A stretch of DNA of 64,000 bases from G963702155 sp963702155 (GTDB lineage Bacteria > Pseudomonadota > Alphaproteobacteria > Micavibrionales > Micavibrionaceae). The notes below the pieces were generated by a model. It did no database searches and had not been told where the DNA came from. It worked only from the letters and a program-made list of their open reading frames with translations. How positions within the stretch are numbered: position 1 is the stretch's first letter; each line of letters opens with the position of its first letter. The stretch is from positions 248,001-312,000 of the forward strand of contig OY969717.1 in assembly GCA_963702155.1 (NCBI GenBank). Reading direction: 5' to 3'. The position numbers and the translations under genes are program-made. Positions 1 through 8,349 of the stretch are shown piece after piece.

Positions 1-418
1 GAAGAGGGCGGAAATGAAACAAATGCTCAACCGCCGCGATTAGCGCAATATAAGGGTTATCAACACCAATAACCGTGGCGCAAGAAAGCACATTATCCAT
101 TACGTCTTCGGGCACATTATGGCGCAGCATCACCTCGGTCAGCTCCTCCGCAATAGCAAATTCTTCTTCCTCATCATCATATTGAAGCCAGTCCTGCGCC
201 GGAGCCGCCGCATCCCTGCGCGCCGCACCTGCAATTTCAAACGCCGGTTCACTATAATTGGAGGGGTCAATCGCCGCCGTTACATGCACGCCCGCACGCC
301 TGCGCTCCCCGCCGCGATCTTCGCGCGTGGCAACTATTACGGCTTCATCACCGAGCGTATCTCGAACCATTTGCATCGCCTCGGACATGGTTTGTGCATG
401 AAAGGATTTCAGGCGCAT
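1..418 (-). CDS. flhF: FlhF, flagellar SRP-type GTPase (N-terminal part only)
   Basis: Translating the reverse strand from the ATG at 418 gives an N-terminus starting MRLKSFHAQTMSEAMQMV, followed by a TLGDEAVIVATRED stretch. This is the characteristic start of FlhF, the SRP-family GTPase that sets flagellar pole and number. About 139 residues are inside the window; the NG GTPase domain lies beyond the left edge. An acidic low-complexity linker (DDEEEEF) follows the first conserved block. The position after flhA is usual for the family, but here three extra genes (membrane protein, barnase, barstar) separate flhA from flhF. FlhF acts at the inner face of the membrane at the pole. Identification rests on the N-terminal signature and synteny. 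Confidence 0.88.
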   Translation of the reverse strand, partial: MRLKSFHAQTMSEAMQMVRDTLGDEAVIVATREDRGGERRRAGVHVTAAIDPSNYSEPAFEIAGAARRDAAAPAQDWLQYDDEEEEFAIAEELTEVMLRHNVPEDVMDNVLSCATVIGVDNPYIALIAAVEHLFHFRPL

Positions 419-562
419 ATTACACAATACTCAACATCATTAATATAATAGAGAAAATTAGACCTAGGCCAGAGGATAACGCGATTTTAAGCCATAGGAA
501 ACGGCTTTTTGGGGATAAATACTAAATAAAGCCGAATATAGATTCCCGTACTGGGAAAAGCC

Positions 563-850
563 CTATAAGATATGAAGGTAAATCCCTTCATATTCGTTTT
601 TTAGGTCTTTAAAAATTTGAATCACTTTGTCGGTATAATTTCCAACGGCATTACGGGTATAATCAAATTCATGCCATATAATTGTAAGGGAGTAGGTCGC
701 TCCCGAGCAATTCCCTAAGAAATCTTCCAAACAATCCCAAAGCGCATCCAGATTGCCGCCATAATGCGATGCAAATCCAAATTGTTCTTTCAAATGAAGA
801 TGTAATCCGGCTTTATTATTCATCGCCCGCCCGTCTAAAACAATCATCAT
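563..850 (-). CDS. Barstar-family ribonuclease inhibitor
   Basis: A 95-residue acidic protein. It carries the barstar core HYGGNLDALWDCL at residues 29-41, matching Y29/Y30, N33, D35, W38 and D39 of Bacillus amyloliquefaciens barstar almost position for position. Barstar binds and occludes the active site of barnase in the cytoplasm. The start overlaps the stop of the barnase gene by 4 nt (ATGA), so the two are probably translationally coupled. The order is toxin first, antitoxin second. Seen: motif, length, coupling. Known: barstar family function. Inferred: that it inhibits the neighbouring barnase homologue. Confidence 0.93.
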   Translation of the reverse strand: MMIVLDGRAMNNKAGLHLHLKEQFGFASHYGGNLDALWDCLEDFLGNCSGATYSLTIIWHEFDYTRNAVGNYTDKVIQIFKDLKNEYEGIYLHIL

Positions 851-1377
851 CGTGCGTATTCTTTCTCTAAATCGTCATCTATACGCTGGAAGCTTTCATA
901 ATGGTCGTATGTAACATATATAAGCGGCGGCCGGTCATTGGAATAAACAATCCGATCCTCCCCGCGATATCCGCCATTATAATTAATATCAGCTTCCCGC
1001 CAAATGCGGCCTGTTTTATTGGGTAGTTGCTGTTCCCGGTTATAAAATCGGCTTCCCCCGATGACACGATTCGGTGCGATACGCCACAAATTACCATCCT
1101 GCGCCCGCCAACCAAGCGCTCGCGCCTGTGCTTTAGTCAGATAAAAAGGAGGCAGGGCGTTATGGGTATAAATATAGGCGGCCACATCATATGGTTTAGA
1201 GGAATAGATATTAGAAGGCGCATTTAAAGGTAATGCCTCCGAAGCAGATAAAGGGATCTCGACCGAAGCAGGTAAAGGCGCAAAAACAAGGATCTGATCA
1301 GCTTGCCAAACCTGAAACAACACCCAACCCGACAAAACTAAAAGCCCAAGCGCATATTTGTAAGCGTTTTTATTCAT
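847..1377 (-). CDS. Barnase-family guanyl-preferring ribonuclease with N-terminal membrane or signal segment
   Basis: 176 residues. Residues 7-24 form a hydrophobic segment (signal peptide or anchor), followed by a roughly 40-residue linker. The catalytic domain at about 62-168 aligns closely with barnase: ITKSEAQALGW is YLTKAQARALGW here, and TWREADINY is IWREADINY. All catalytic residues are visible: K82 (barnase K27), E128 (E73), R138 (R83), R142 (R87) and H159 (H102). It should therefore be an active endoribonuclease. It lies between flhA and flhF, overlaps the upstream small membrane-protein gene by 8 nt and is coupled to barstar downstream. The hydrophobic N-terminus suggests export or membrane tethering. 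Its role, whether competition, predation or nutrient RNA degradation, cannot be read from sequence. Confidence 0.92.
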   Translation of the reverse strand: MNKNAYKYALGLLVLSGWVLFQVWQADQILVFAPLPASVEIPLSASEALPLNAPSNIYSSKPYDVAAYIYTHNALPPFYLTKAQARALGWRAQDGNLWRIAPNRVIGGSRFYNREQQLPNKTGRIWREADINYNGGYRGEDRIVYSNDRPPLIYVTYDHYESFQRIDDDLEKEYAR

Positions 1378-1753
1378 CGTGTTTATTTGTTCGAGCTTTG
1401 CAAAATAGCAGTATCCATAATGTTGGCATCAAAGTCATAAGTACCAAAACAGGTGCTATTATAAAACTCATTATGTATATGCCAAAAGCCACTGGTCCAT
1501 CACAATCTTTCTTCATCATACCTAAGCTGTCACTCTCTGGTAATGGCGGTATAAACTCAATAGGTGAGGTCATGCAGCTATATGCGGCATATGCGAAAAA
1601 GAAACCTATAAATATAGAAAGGCCAAATCCTATAGTTAAACTCCAAACTTTGTTTAAAAAGCGAGCTATTAAATACAAGATAAGGCCAAAAGTGGTTGGA
1701 TAAACTAAAACCCAAAAACTTACAAAAAGCACTAGCTTAATAAGTGAAATCAT
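1370..1753 (-). CDS. Small multi-span membrane protein, unknown
   Basis: 127 residues with about four hydrophobic segments (residues 4-30, 38-58, 90-110 and a C-terminal hydrophobic stretch before a KARTNKHDE tail). There is a short extracytoplasmic loop rich in Pro and acidic residues (PIEFIPPLPESDS). I do not recognise a family. It starts 10 nt after the flhA stop and overlaps the barnase start by 8 nt, so it is transcribed with the barnase/barstar pair and may belong to that module (export, anchoring or immunity). This is inference from position only. Confidence 0.6.
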   Translation of the reverse strand: MISLIKLVLFVSFWVLVYPTTFGLILYLIARFLNKVWSLTIGFGLSIFIGFFFAYAAYSCMTSPIEFIPPLPESDSLGMMKKDCDGPVAFGIYIMSFIIAPVLVLMTLMPTLWILLFCKARTNKHDE

Positions 1754-1763
1754 ATTTTAAAAA

Positions 1764-3926
1764 TCAAACCGCCCCAAGCGTTTTAATACGCGCCTTGGGG
1801 TGGATTTCGTTCTGGCTCATCACCACCGTTTGCGGGCGAAACCGCTCTATTACACTGCGAACATACGGCCGGATCGCGGGCGAGGTTAGCAATACCGGAA
1901 TTTCCCCCTCCGCCGACATCGCTTCATACCGCTCGCGTACGGCTGTTATAAAATCCTGCAACTGGCTCGGCGGCATGGCAAGTTGCTTATCCTCACCATC
2001 ACCAATAAGGCTCTCGGCAAAGGCTTGCTCCCATTCCGGCGATAAAGTCACAAGCGGTAGCACGCTGCTCTGGTTCGTATTGGAATCGCACAATTGCCGC
2101 CCCAAACGCGTCCGCACATGTTCGGTAATATAGGCCATATTTTTGGTATAGGCCGTCGCCTCGGCCAAGCCCTCCAATATTGTTGGAAGATCACGAATAG
2201 ATACGCGCTCGGAAAGTAAATTCTGTAATACACGCTGCACCCCGCCAACTGAAATTTGCCCCGGAATAACATCCGCGACCAGTTTTTGATATTCGCGCGG
2301 CAATTCATCAAGCAATTTCTGTGTTTCCGCATAATTAAGGAGGTCAGGCATATTATCTTTAATGATTTCGGTAATATGAGTTGTGATAACGGTCGGCGCG
2401 TCCACAACGGTATACCCCTTAAAATGTGCTTCTTCACGGTATTTTTCATCAATCCACATGGCGGGCAAACCAAAGGTTGGCTCGGTTGTATTTTCACCAG
2501 GCAAGGTAATCGTCGCACCTGTTGGATCCATGCACATCATCATACCGGGGCGCACTTCGCCATCACCGGTTTGTATTTCCTTAATCCGCACGATGTACTG
2601 GTTTGCGGGCAATTGCAAATTATCTTGTATCCGAACAGAGGGCAGTACATAGCCCATATCTTCGGCCAATTGGCGGCGCAACCCCTTGATCTGATCAGTC
2701 AGCTTATTATCGCCTTCACCCTGCACAAGTGGCAATAAACCATACCCAAGCTCCAGCCGTATAATATCTATGGCAAGCGCCTTTGAAATGGGTTCCTCGG
2801 CGGGTACGGCACCAGGCGCGGTGCCATCTGCTATGGCTGCTTTATTTGCTGCTGTAGCTTCGGCCAGTTTTTCCCGCTGGAGTGAAAAATAAGCCAGCGC
2901 GCCCGTTAGCGCCCCCAGCGTTAAGAACGGCACCGCCGGAATAGCAGGCACAAGCCCCAGCGCAATCATAAGCACCGCGCTCATTGCGAGGGCGCGCGGA
3001 TACCTGCCAAATTGTTGAAATAATGCAGCCTCGGCAGAGCCTTCAACGCCGGCCTTGGAAACAAGTAAACCCGCAGAAACAGATATAACAAGCGCAGGAA
3101 TCTGGGAAACAAGCCCATCTCCAATGGTTAAAATAGTATAGGCTTGCGTGGCTTCGGCCAAAGACATGCCTTGTGTAACCGTACCGATAATAATGCCGCC
3201 GATAATGTTTACAAATACAATCAGCAAACCCGCAATCGCGTCCCCGCGTACAAATTTCGCCGCACCATCCATGGCGCCGTAAAATGTGCTTTCCTGCTCA
3301 AGCTTTAAACGGCGATCTTTGGCCTCGTCCTCGCTGATAAGGCCTGCGGACAAATCCGCATCAATCGCCATTTGCTTGCCCGGCATCGCATCCAAGGTAA
3401 AACGCGCCGCAACTTCGGCAATACGCCCTGAACCTTTTGTAATAACGACAAAATTTACAATGACAAGTATGGCAAAAACGATTGCGCCAATAATATAGCT
3501 ATCCTTGATAATAAAGGTTCCAAACGCTTCAATCACCGCGCCCGCGGCATCCCGCCCCGTAGAGCCATTCTCTAAAATCAGGCGTGTTGATGCCACATTA
3601 AGCCCTAGCCTGAGCGAGGTCGTCACAAGTAACACTGTCGGGAAAGTTGAAAATTCAAGCGGTGCTTGGATAAAAAGTACCGTCATTAAAACAAGCACAG
3701 CCAGCATAATGGAAATGGCCAAACCTACATCCAAAAGCACCGGCGGAATAGGCACCAACATAAACATGATGATGGCCACAATACCGAACGCGAACATAAC
3801 ATCACTTCGGAAATAGGGCGCAACCCGGGCCGCGCCGCGCCCAAATGCCGCCCGGCCATCGGATACAGAAGACATTGTTCCGGAGGCAGGTTTTGAAGGC
3901 AAATTGGACGAACCGGTATCAGACAT
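1764..3926 (-). CDS. flhA: FlhA, flagellar type III export gate protein
   Basis: 720 residues, the usual FlhA length. An N-terminal cytoplasmic tail is followed by about eight membrane spans (residues 45-350). It includes the FHIPEP-family block PLEFSTFPTVLLVTTSLRLG and the conserved cytoplasmic loop around DAMPGKQMAIDADLSAGLI. A roughly 350-residue cytoplasmic domain forms the nonameric ring that binds export substrates and chaperones. It sits in the usual alphaproteobacterial place near flbD and flhF, but secreted-protein genes separate it from flbD upstream and the barnase module separates it from flhF downstream. Nothing looks truncated. Confidence 0.97.
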   Translation of the reverse strand: MSDTGSSNLPSKPASGTMSSVSDGRAAFGRGAARVAPYFRSDVMFAFGIVAIIMFMLVPIPPVLLDVGLAISIMLAVLVLMTVLFIQAPLEFSTFPTVLLVTTSLRLGLNVASTRLILENGSTGRDAAGAVIEAFGTFIIKDSYIIGAIVFAILVIVNFVVITKGSGRIAEVAARFTLDAMPGKQMAIDADLSAGLISEDEAKDRRLKLEQESTFYGAMDGAAKFVRGDAIAGLLIVFVNIIGGIIIGTVTQGMSLAEATQAYTILTIGDGLVSQIPALVISVSAGLLVSKAGVEGSAEAALFQQFGRYPRALAMSAVLMIALGLVPAIPAVPFLTLGALTGALAYFSLQREKLAEATAANKAAIADGTAPGAVPAEEPISKALAIDIIRLELGYGLLPLVQGEGDNKLTDQIKGLRRQLAEDMGYVLPSVRIQDNLQLPANQYIVRIKEIQTGDGEVRPGMMMCMDPTGATITLPGENTTEPTFGLPAMWIDEKYREEAHFKGYTVVDAPTVITTHITEIIKDNMPDLLNYAETQKLLDELPREYQKLVADVIPGQISVGGVQRVLQNLLSERVSIRDLPTILEGLAEATAYTKNMAYITEHVRTRLGRQLCDSNTNQSSVLPLVTLSPEWEQAFAESLIGDGEDKQLAMPPSQLQDFITAVRERYEAMSAEGEIPVLLTSPAIRPYVRSVIERFRPQTVVMSQNEIHPKARIKTLGAV

Positions 3927-4040
3927 AGGAATTTTTTATCGTTTTATAAATGCTGAAAAAGCATAGGAAATATGACGGCACCGATAAGAATATCAGTTTA
4001 TAAAAACACTATAGCGCTTTTGTATCGCAAAATCCAAAAC

Positions 4041-4071
4041 AAAACCCCGCATGCCAAAACCGCGGGGTTTA
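4041..4071 (-). terminator. Rho-independent terminator downstream of the 4100-5074 gene
   Basis: Inverted repeat AAACCCCGC (4042-4050) and GCGGGGTTT (4062-4070) with an 11-nt loop. On the minus strand it is followed by a T-rich stretch (TTTTGTTTTGG). It would separate the secreted-protein genes from flhA, implying that flhA has its own promoter in the 3927-4040 gap. Confidence 0.85.
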
Positions 4072-4099
4072 TATTTGAAAATAGGGTTTTTTAATTTTG

Positions 4100-5074
4100 T
4101 TATTGACCCGGTGCAGGGTATTGCTTCGCAGCAAATTCCGCCGCTGGCATAATTTCATAATCATCATTTTCTGTAACAATAATAAAGTTTGTCATGCCGC
4201 TTATCTCTTTTTTGGAAGGTTCATCTATCCCAAGTTGCGCAAGCAATTCAACCGAAAGGTCATCGATCTCCTGAAGATCGGACGCGGTGAAGTCATCTGT
4301 GCTGATGGCGTATTTATTAGTGTGACCTATTTCAATAAGCGCTTGTGCAAATTCGGCATTAGTGACTATGCCGTCTTCTACAATTTCATTCATAGTTCTT
4401 GAAATTTTAGATTTTCTGACGTCTGCTTGTGTTGTGCGCACTTTCTCTCGCACATCTTCAAGCGTTTCATCACTGCCTTTGCCTGAAATCTCTTCAACAC
4501 CCTTTTTTATTTTATCAAAAACGCCGCCCAAACGCCCTGTTCTTTTCTTAGCTTGTTTATCGGTTTCCTGACCACCTCTTTTTTTAGCTTTATCAATAAC
4601 TTTATCAAAAAAGCCGTTCTTTTTTTCTTTGACTTGTACAGTATCAGTAGCGGTCTGCGTGCTATCTGTAGCGGTTGTATCTTGAGCTTCTAAATTTGGA
4701 TTATCACCCGCCGCATCAATGGCTTGGGACGCAATGCTTTCTGCAAAACCGGGCGCAGCCTGCTGATCCAGTTTTGCTTTTTCTTCTGCGCTCATATTTT
4801 GAAAGTTATCCTGTGCGTCCGACATAGCCTTAAACATTTCAGGATCATCTGCGTCTATGGATGCCGCCGCGGCGCCGCGCGCCAAGTTCAAAGAAAAAAC
4901 ATGAGATCCATCAACATCTTTGTTAACGGCGTTAACGCCTAAAGCCGCCGTAACAATGTTACGGGCATTATCACCAATTTTATAATCAGTTAAATCTTGC
5001 GCTGGTTCAACCTGAGCAAAAGCTGTACTGGCCGCTGTCATTAAACCGATTGTTATATTTTGTAATTTATTCAT
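4100..5074 (-). CDS. Secreted or periplasmic protein, unknown
   Basis: 324 residues. The N-terminus (Lys then a hydrophobic stretch ending in STAFAQVE) is a clear Sec signal peptide with cleavage after AFA. The mature protein is polar, rich in Asp, Glu, Lys and Ala, with a Thr/Asp/Gln-rich linker around residues 130-150 and a very basic KKR-rich stretch around 150-200. I recognise no family. It is the last of three consecutive signal-peptide proteins placed between flbD and flhA, and is followed by a strong terminator. The local sequence is more AT-rich than the flanking flagellar genes. Confidence 0.7.
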   Translation of the reverse strand: MNKLQNITIGLMTAASTAFAQVEPAQDLTDYKIGDNARNIVTAALGVNAVNKDVDGSHVFSLNLARGAAAASIDADDPEMFKAMSDAQDNFQNMSAEEKAKLDQQAAPGFAESIASQAIDAAGDNPNLEAQDTTATDSTQTATDTVQVKEKKNGFFDKVIDKAKKRGGQETDKQAKKRTGRLGGVFDKIKKGVEEISGKGSDETLEDVREKVRTTQADVRKSKISRTMNEIVEDGIVTNAEFAQALIEIGHTNKYAISTDDFTASDLQEIDDLSVELLAQLGIDEPSKKEISGMTNFIIVTENDDYEIMPAAEFAAKQYPAPGQ

Positions 5075-5106
5075 CGTTATTCTCCGTTTTTAAATATTAT
5101 ATAGCT

Positions 5107-5895
5107 TTAATGAAAATCCTGATAATCAGGTGACCATTCATGATCAGGCATTTGTTGTTTTGTCTCTGGTGCGTTTTGCGCATCATTATACATCGCTTCA
5201 ATACTATCAATGTTTTGGTCTAAAATAAGTTTCATATTATATACCGCATAATGATGATAATATGCAAAGTTTTCATATGAATTATTATTTAAATCATGTT
5301 TATCTACAATATCACCGATTAAGGTCGGTGTTTCATGATGAATAAGACTGCGCTCATATTGCCCTTCATCAAATGCACCAAAATCCTGATTGGCACGCAC
5401 ATTTTGCATTTCAAGATTTAAAAAAGTATAAAAGTCTTTGGCACTTAAATATGCGTCACTATCAAGACTATCTTTGATTACAAGCGAATTAAGCGTGTTA
5501 TTATCTTTTAACTTATATCGCTCAATAAAAAAAAGATCAGGGTTTTCAAGATTCTTAATATCGCTTGGCTCAAGATTAAGAGCATTCAGAATATCAAGAC
5601 TTAAAAGATTATAAGGTACACCGGGAAGACCTTTAGCGTCATATTTTGCAAATTCTTCTTCTAAAATGTTAAAAATAGAAGGACTGATGGCAATAATTTC
5701 ATCAATGATTTTTTCTTGCTTGGGCGTAAAATCAAAAAGCGAGGGGGCAATGGTATCAGGGGCAAGCTCAACCTGCGACAAAGGCACAGGGTCAACCAAA
5801 AACGTGTCACGTTCGAGCATTTGAGTATCCGGATCCTGCGCATACGTGGCGGCACTTGCCGCAAGACCAAAAAATAATGATGTAAGAGATTTCAT
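5107..5895 (-). CDS. Secreted or periplasmic protein, unknown
   Basis: 262 residues from the ATG at 5895, which begins MKSLTSLFFGLAASAATYAQ, a textbook signal peptide. An in-frame TTG 18 nt upstream would add six residues and overlap the preceding gene, so it is less likely. The mature protein is acidic, Asn/Asp/Leu-rich and lacks cysteines in the part read. No family recognised. It follows the 5903-6667 gene after 7 nt and precedes the 4100-5074 gene after about 32 nt, so the three are probably one operon. The similar layout (signal peptide ending in AQ plus an acidic helical body) suggests distant paralogy, but I cannot align them convincingly. Confidence 0.68.
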   Translation of the reverse strand: MKSLTSLFFGLAASAATYAQDPDTQMLERDTFLVDPVPLSQVELAPDTIAPSLFDFTPKQEKIIDEIIAISPSIFNILEEEFAKYDAKGLPGVPYNLLSLDILNALNLEPSDIKNLENPDLFFIERYKLKDNNTLNSLVIKDSLDSDAYLSAKDFYTFLNLEMQNVRANQDFGAFDEGQYERSLIHHETPTLIGDIVDKHDLNNNSYENFAYYHHYAVYNMKLILDQNIDSIEAMYNDAQNAPETKQQMPDHEWSPDYQDFH

Positions 5896-5902
5896 CAAGC
5901 CA

Positions 5903-6667
5903 TTAATTACCAACTGGGTCAGGTAAATCCCATGGATTTATTGAGCTAGGCTTTTCAAGCATCATTTGTTCAATACTGTAGCCATTTTGCATACAAAAAT
6001 TAGTATAATGTTCAAGAATACTGATATTTTGTAAGGTCTGATTATCCAAATTATATGTTTCACCTAACTCTTTTAGATAAAGTGCAACATTATTTACTAC
6101 ATCAGAGTTGTAGGTTTCGTTAAATAATTCAACAGTTTGATTGTTCTCGAGATTACTTTTAATAGACGCCCCGCCAATAGCCATCGAAAGCACAGTCTCT
6201 TTAAATGAAGGTATCCCGTCACGTCTTGAGTTTGCATAAAGTTTATAAAAGCTATCAGTTAACTCTGGGATGTTTAAACTATCAATTCTTTCTTTTAATA
6301 CATTGAGTATTTTCATTTCTATATAGTCTGCAGGTTTGGTATGAACATTCTTTGTATTTAGCTCATTATCATAAACCATGTTATTGAGGTCATGTTCAAA
6401 TTGAGCTAAACTTTTATAGTTAACAATATCCGTTACATTATTTGTTTTAAATGTGCCATTTTCTGCAATATCATATATCGTTCTGTAAAGGCCATGAGTG
6501 TATTTTACTATAGAGAAAAAAGGTTTTTCTTCGTTATGCTTTTCTTCTAATGACTGTTTGTTATTTTCATTTTGAAAAGGCATCTCTTGCGCATTTGTTT
6601 CTTGCGCAAACACAGTTGATAAACTTGTCGCAATTCCAATAGCAAGCGATGCAATATTTTTATTCAT
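5903..6667 (-). CDS. Secreted or periplasmic protein, unknown
   Basis: 254 residues, starting MNKNIASLAIGIATSLSTVF then AQETNAQ: an N-terminal signal peptide cleaved after FAQ or just before. The mature part is polar, Asn/Glu/Lys-rich and predicted mostly helical by eye (many Leu/Ile heptad-like spacings). No family recognised. It is the first of a tandem of three secreted-protein genes downstream of flbD (75-nt gap) and upstream of flhA. DNA here is visibly AT-rich compared with flhA and flbD. Function unknown. Confidence 0.68.
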   Translation of the reverse strand: MNKNIASLAIGIATSLSTVFAQETNAQEMPFQNENNKQSLEEKHNEEKPFFSIVKYTHGLYRTIYDIAENGTFKTNNVTDIVNYKSLAQFEHDLNNMVYDNELNTKNVHTKPADYIEMKILNVLKERIDSLNIPELTDSFYKLYANSRRDGIPSFKETVLSMAIGGASIKSNLENNQTVELFNETYNSDVVNNVALYLKELGETYNLDNQTLQNISILEHYTNFCMQNGYSIEQMMLEKPSSINPWDLPDPVGN

Positions 6668-6741
6668 TTGTAACTCACATAGTAAAATTTAAAATAATAA
6701 TGCTATGAATATCCCATTATGGGAAAAAATACAAGTAGATC

Positions 6742-8196
6742 TTAACTATTTCCACTAGTGCCACTTGCCGGAATATCCGCGCCATCATCTTTGTACTGAT
6801 TAAGCTTGTTACGTAACGTACGAATGGAAATTCCAAGAATATTGGCGGCATGGGTACGGTTACCAAGGCAATGCTCTAGCGTATTGATAATCATATCCCG
6901 CTCAACATCGGCAATAGAGCGGCCGATAAGCGCCTCAACACCGCCCGGGTTTTGTACACCGCCAGCAGCCGCCCCTACGCTATGTTTGCCTTTCGAAGAA
7001 TCTTCAGAGTTGTTTACAATATTCGCGCTCGATACACCCGTAGGGGATGGCGCATTTGAGGAGGAAATCATACCACCGCCGCCGCCCGTTGAAAACGCGC
7101 CGCCTTGCAAATGCACGGCATCGGCTTCAAGCTCGTCTTCTATAGATATCAAAATCGCACGGTGCATAGTGTTTTCCAGCTCGCGTATATTGCCGCGCCA
7201 GTGATAACTTTTCATTTTTGCCGCCGCTTCATCTGAAATTTTCTTTTTATCAATACCGTTGGCGTCCGCATATTTATCTGCAAAAAACTGCGCCAGAGCA
7301 GCAATATCTGCGGGTCTTTCCCGTAAAGCGGGCAGGTGTACATTAACAACATTAAGACGGAAATAAAGGTCTTCCCTAAACTCGCCCTTTTTAACCGAAT
7401 CCTCCAAGTTTCGGTTTGACGTCGCCAATATTCGAACATCAACTTTAACCGCATTATTGCTACCAACGCGCGTAATCTCGCGCTCTTGTATGGCACGTAA
7501 AAGCTTTGCTTGTAACTGCGGATGCATTTCTGACACCTCATCAAGCAATATTGTACCCGCATGAGCCTCCTCGAACTTTCCAACCCGACGTGAACTTGCA
7601 CCGGTAAAGGCACCTTTTTCGTGACCAAACAATTCGGACTCAAGTAAATTTTCCGGAATAGCGGCGCAGTTTACCGCGATAAACGGGCCATCCTTGCGTT
7701 TGGATTTTTTGTGAATAAAATTGGACATAACTTCTTTACCCGTACCGGATTCACCCGTTATCATAACGGTTGCTTCACTCGGCGCGATTTTAGAGGCTAG
7801 CTTGACCACAGGCTCCATCGCTGGATCGCTTGCAATCATCGTATTATTATCATCCGTGACCGCTTCCAATATAGCCGCGATTAAATCCGCATCCGGCGGT
7901 AAAGGCACATATTCTTTTGCGCCTTGTTTAATTGCGCGAACAGCGGAGCGAGCATCGGAATTAATACCGCATGCGATAACGGGCATGTGAATACGCTCTT
8001 TATCAAGGGCTTCAATAAAATCACCAATTTTTTGCTTGATGTCAATCATAGCAACATCGGCGCCCTTACCATTTAAAAGCGCGCCTAAGGCTTGTTCTGT
8101 ATCCTCACAATGAATAACCTTCGCGCCGCGTTGCAGCGCGATTTTACCCGCTTGCGAAATATACCCATCCAATTGCCCGACTATCATTAAACGCAT
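6742..8196 (-). CDS. flbD: FlbD, sigma-54-dependent flagellar transcription activator
   Basis: 484 residues. Residues 1-120 form a receiver-like domain. The AAA+ domain (about 128-365) shows Walker A GESGTGKE, the sigma-54 contact loop GAFTGA, and LLDEVSEM as Walker B. A Fis-type helix-turn-helix lies near the C-terminus (residues 435-475, RTHAANILGISIRTLRNKLN). The receiver lacks the usual N-terminal acidic pair (it reads MIVGQLDG), although an Asp is present at MIDIK. In Caulobacter, FlbD works with FliX rather than a cognate kinase, and fliX is in this window at 27.8 kb. Likely targets are the sigma-54 promoters listed here. A Gly/Ser/Ala-rich linker joins the AAA+ and HTH domains. Confidence 0.95.
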   Translation of the reverse strand: MRLMIVGQLDGYISQAGKIALQRGAKVIHCEDTEQALGALLNGKGADVAMIDIKQKIGDFIEALDKERIHMPVIACGINSDARSAVRAIKQGAKEYVPLPPDADLIAAILEAVTDDNNTMIASDPAMEPVVKLASKIAPSEATVMITGESGTGKEVMSNFIHKKSKRKDGPFIAVNCAAIPENLLESELFGHEKGAFTGASSRRVGKFEEAHAGTILLDEVSEMHPQLQAKLLRAIQEREITRVGSNNAVKVDVRILATSNRNLEDSVKKGEFREDLYFRLNVVNVHLPALRERPADIAALAQFFADKYADANGIDKKKISDEAAAKMKSYHWRGNIRELENTMHRAILISIEDELEADAVHLQGGAFSTGGGGGMISSSNAPSPTGVSSANIVNNSEDSSKGKHSVGAAAGGVQNPGGVEALIGRSIADVERDMIINTLEHCLGNRTHAANILGISIRTLRNKLNQYKDDGADIPASGTSGNS

Positions 8197-8296
8197 AAAA
8201 TATTCCTAAAAATATAACTAAAAAAACAGTATTGGATGTTTACAAGAAAGTTTCAAGATGCAACTTCAAAACTTGAATTTAAATACTATGCAAAAA

Positions 8297-8330
8297 AGCC
8301 GCCTTATTTTTGATAATAAGACGGCTCTTT
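8297..8330 (-). terminator. Terminator downstream of the 8350-8904 gene
   Basis: Inverted repeat AGCCGCCTTAT (8297-8307) and ATAAGACGGCT (8316-8326), with one mismatch. On the minus strand it is followed by a run of six T. It isolates flbD from the secreted-protein gene upstream of it. Confidence 0.85.
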
Positions 8331-8349
8331 AAAAGTTTAAATTTATAAT

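Noticed and set aside
119..448. Plus-strand frame of 109 codons at the left edge
   Set aside because: It is the antisense shadow of flhF, whose N-terminus reads clearly on the minus strand.
1233..1703. Plus-strand 156-codon frame
   Set aside because: Antisense of the barnase gene and the small membrane-protein gene; no coding character.
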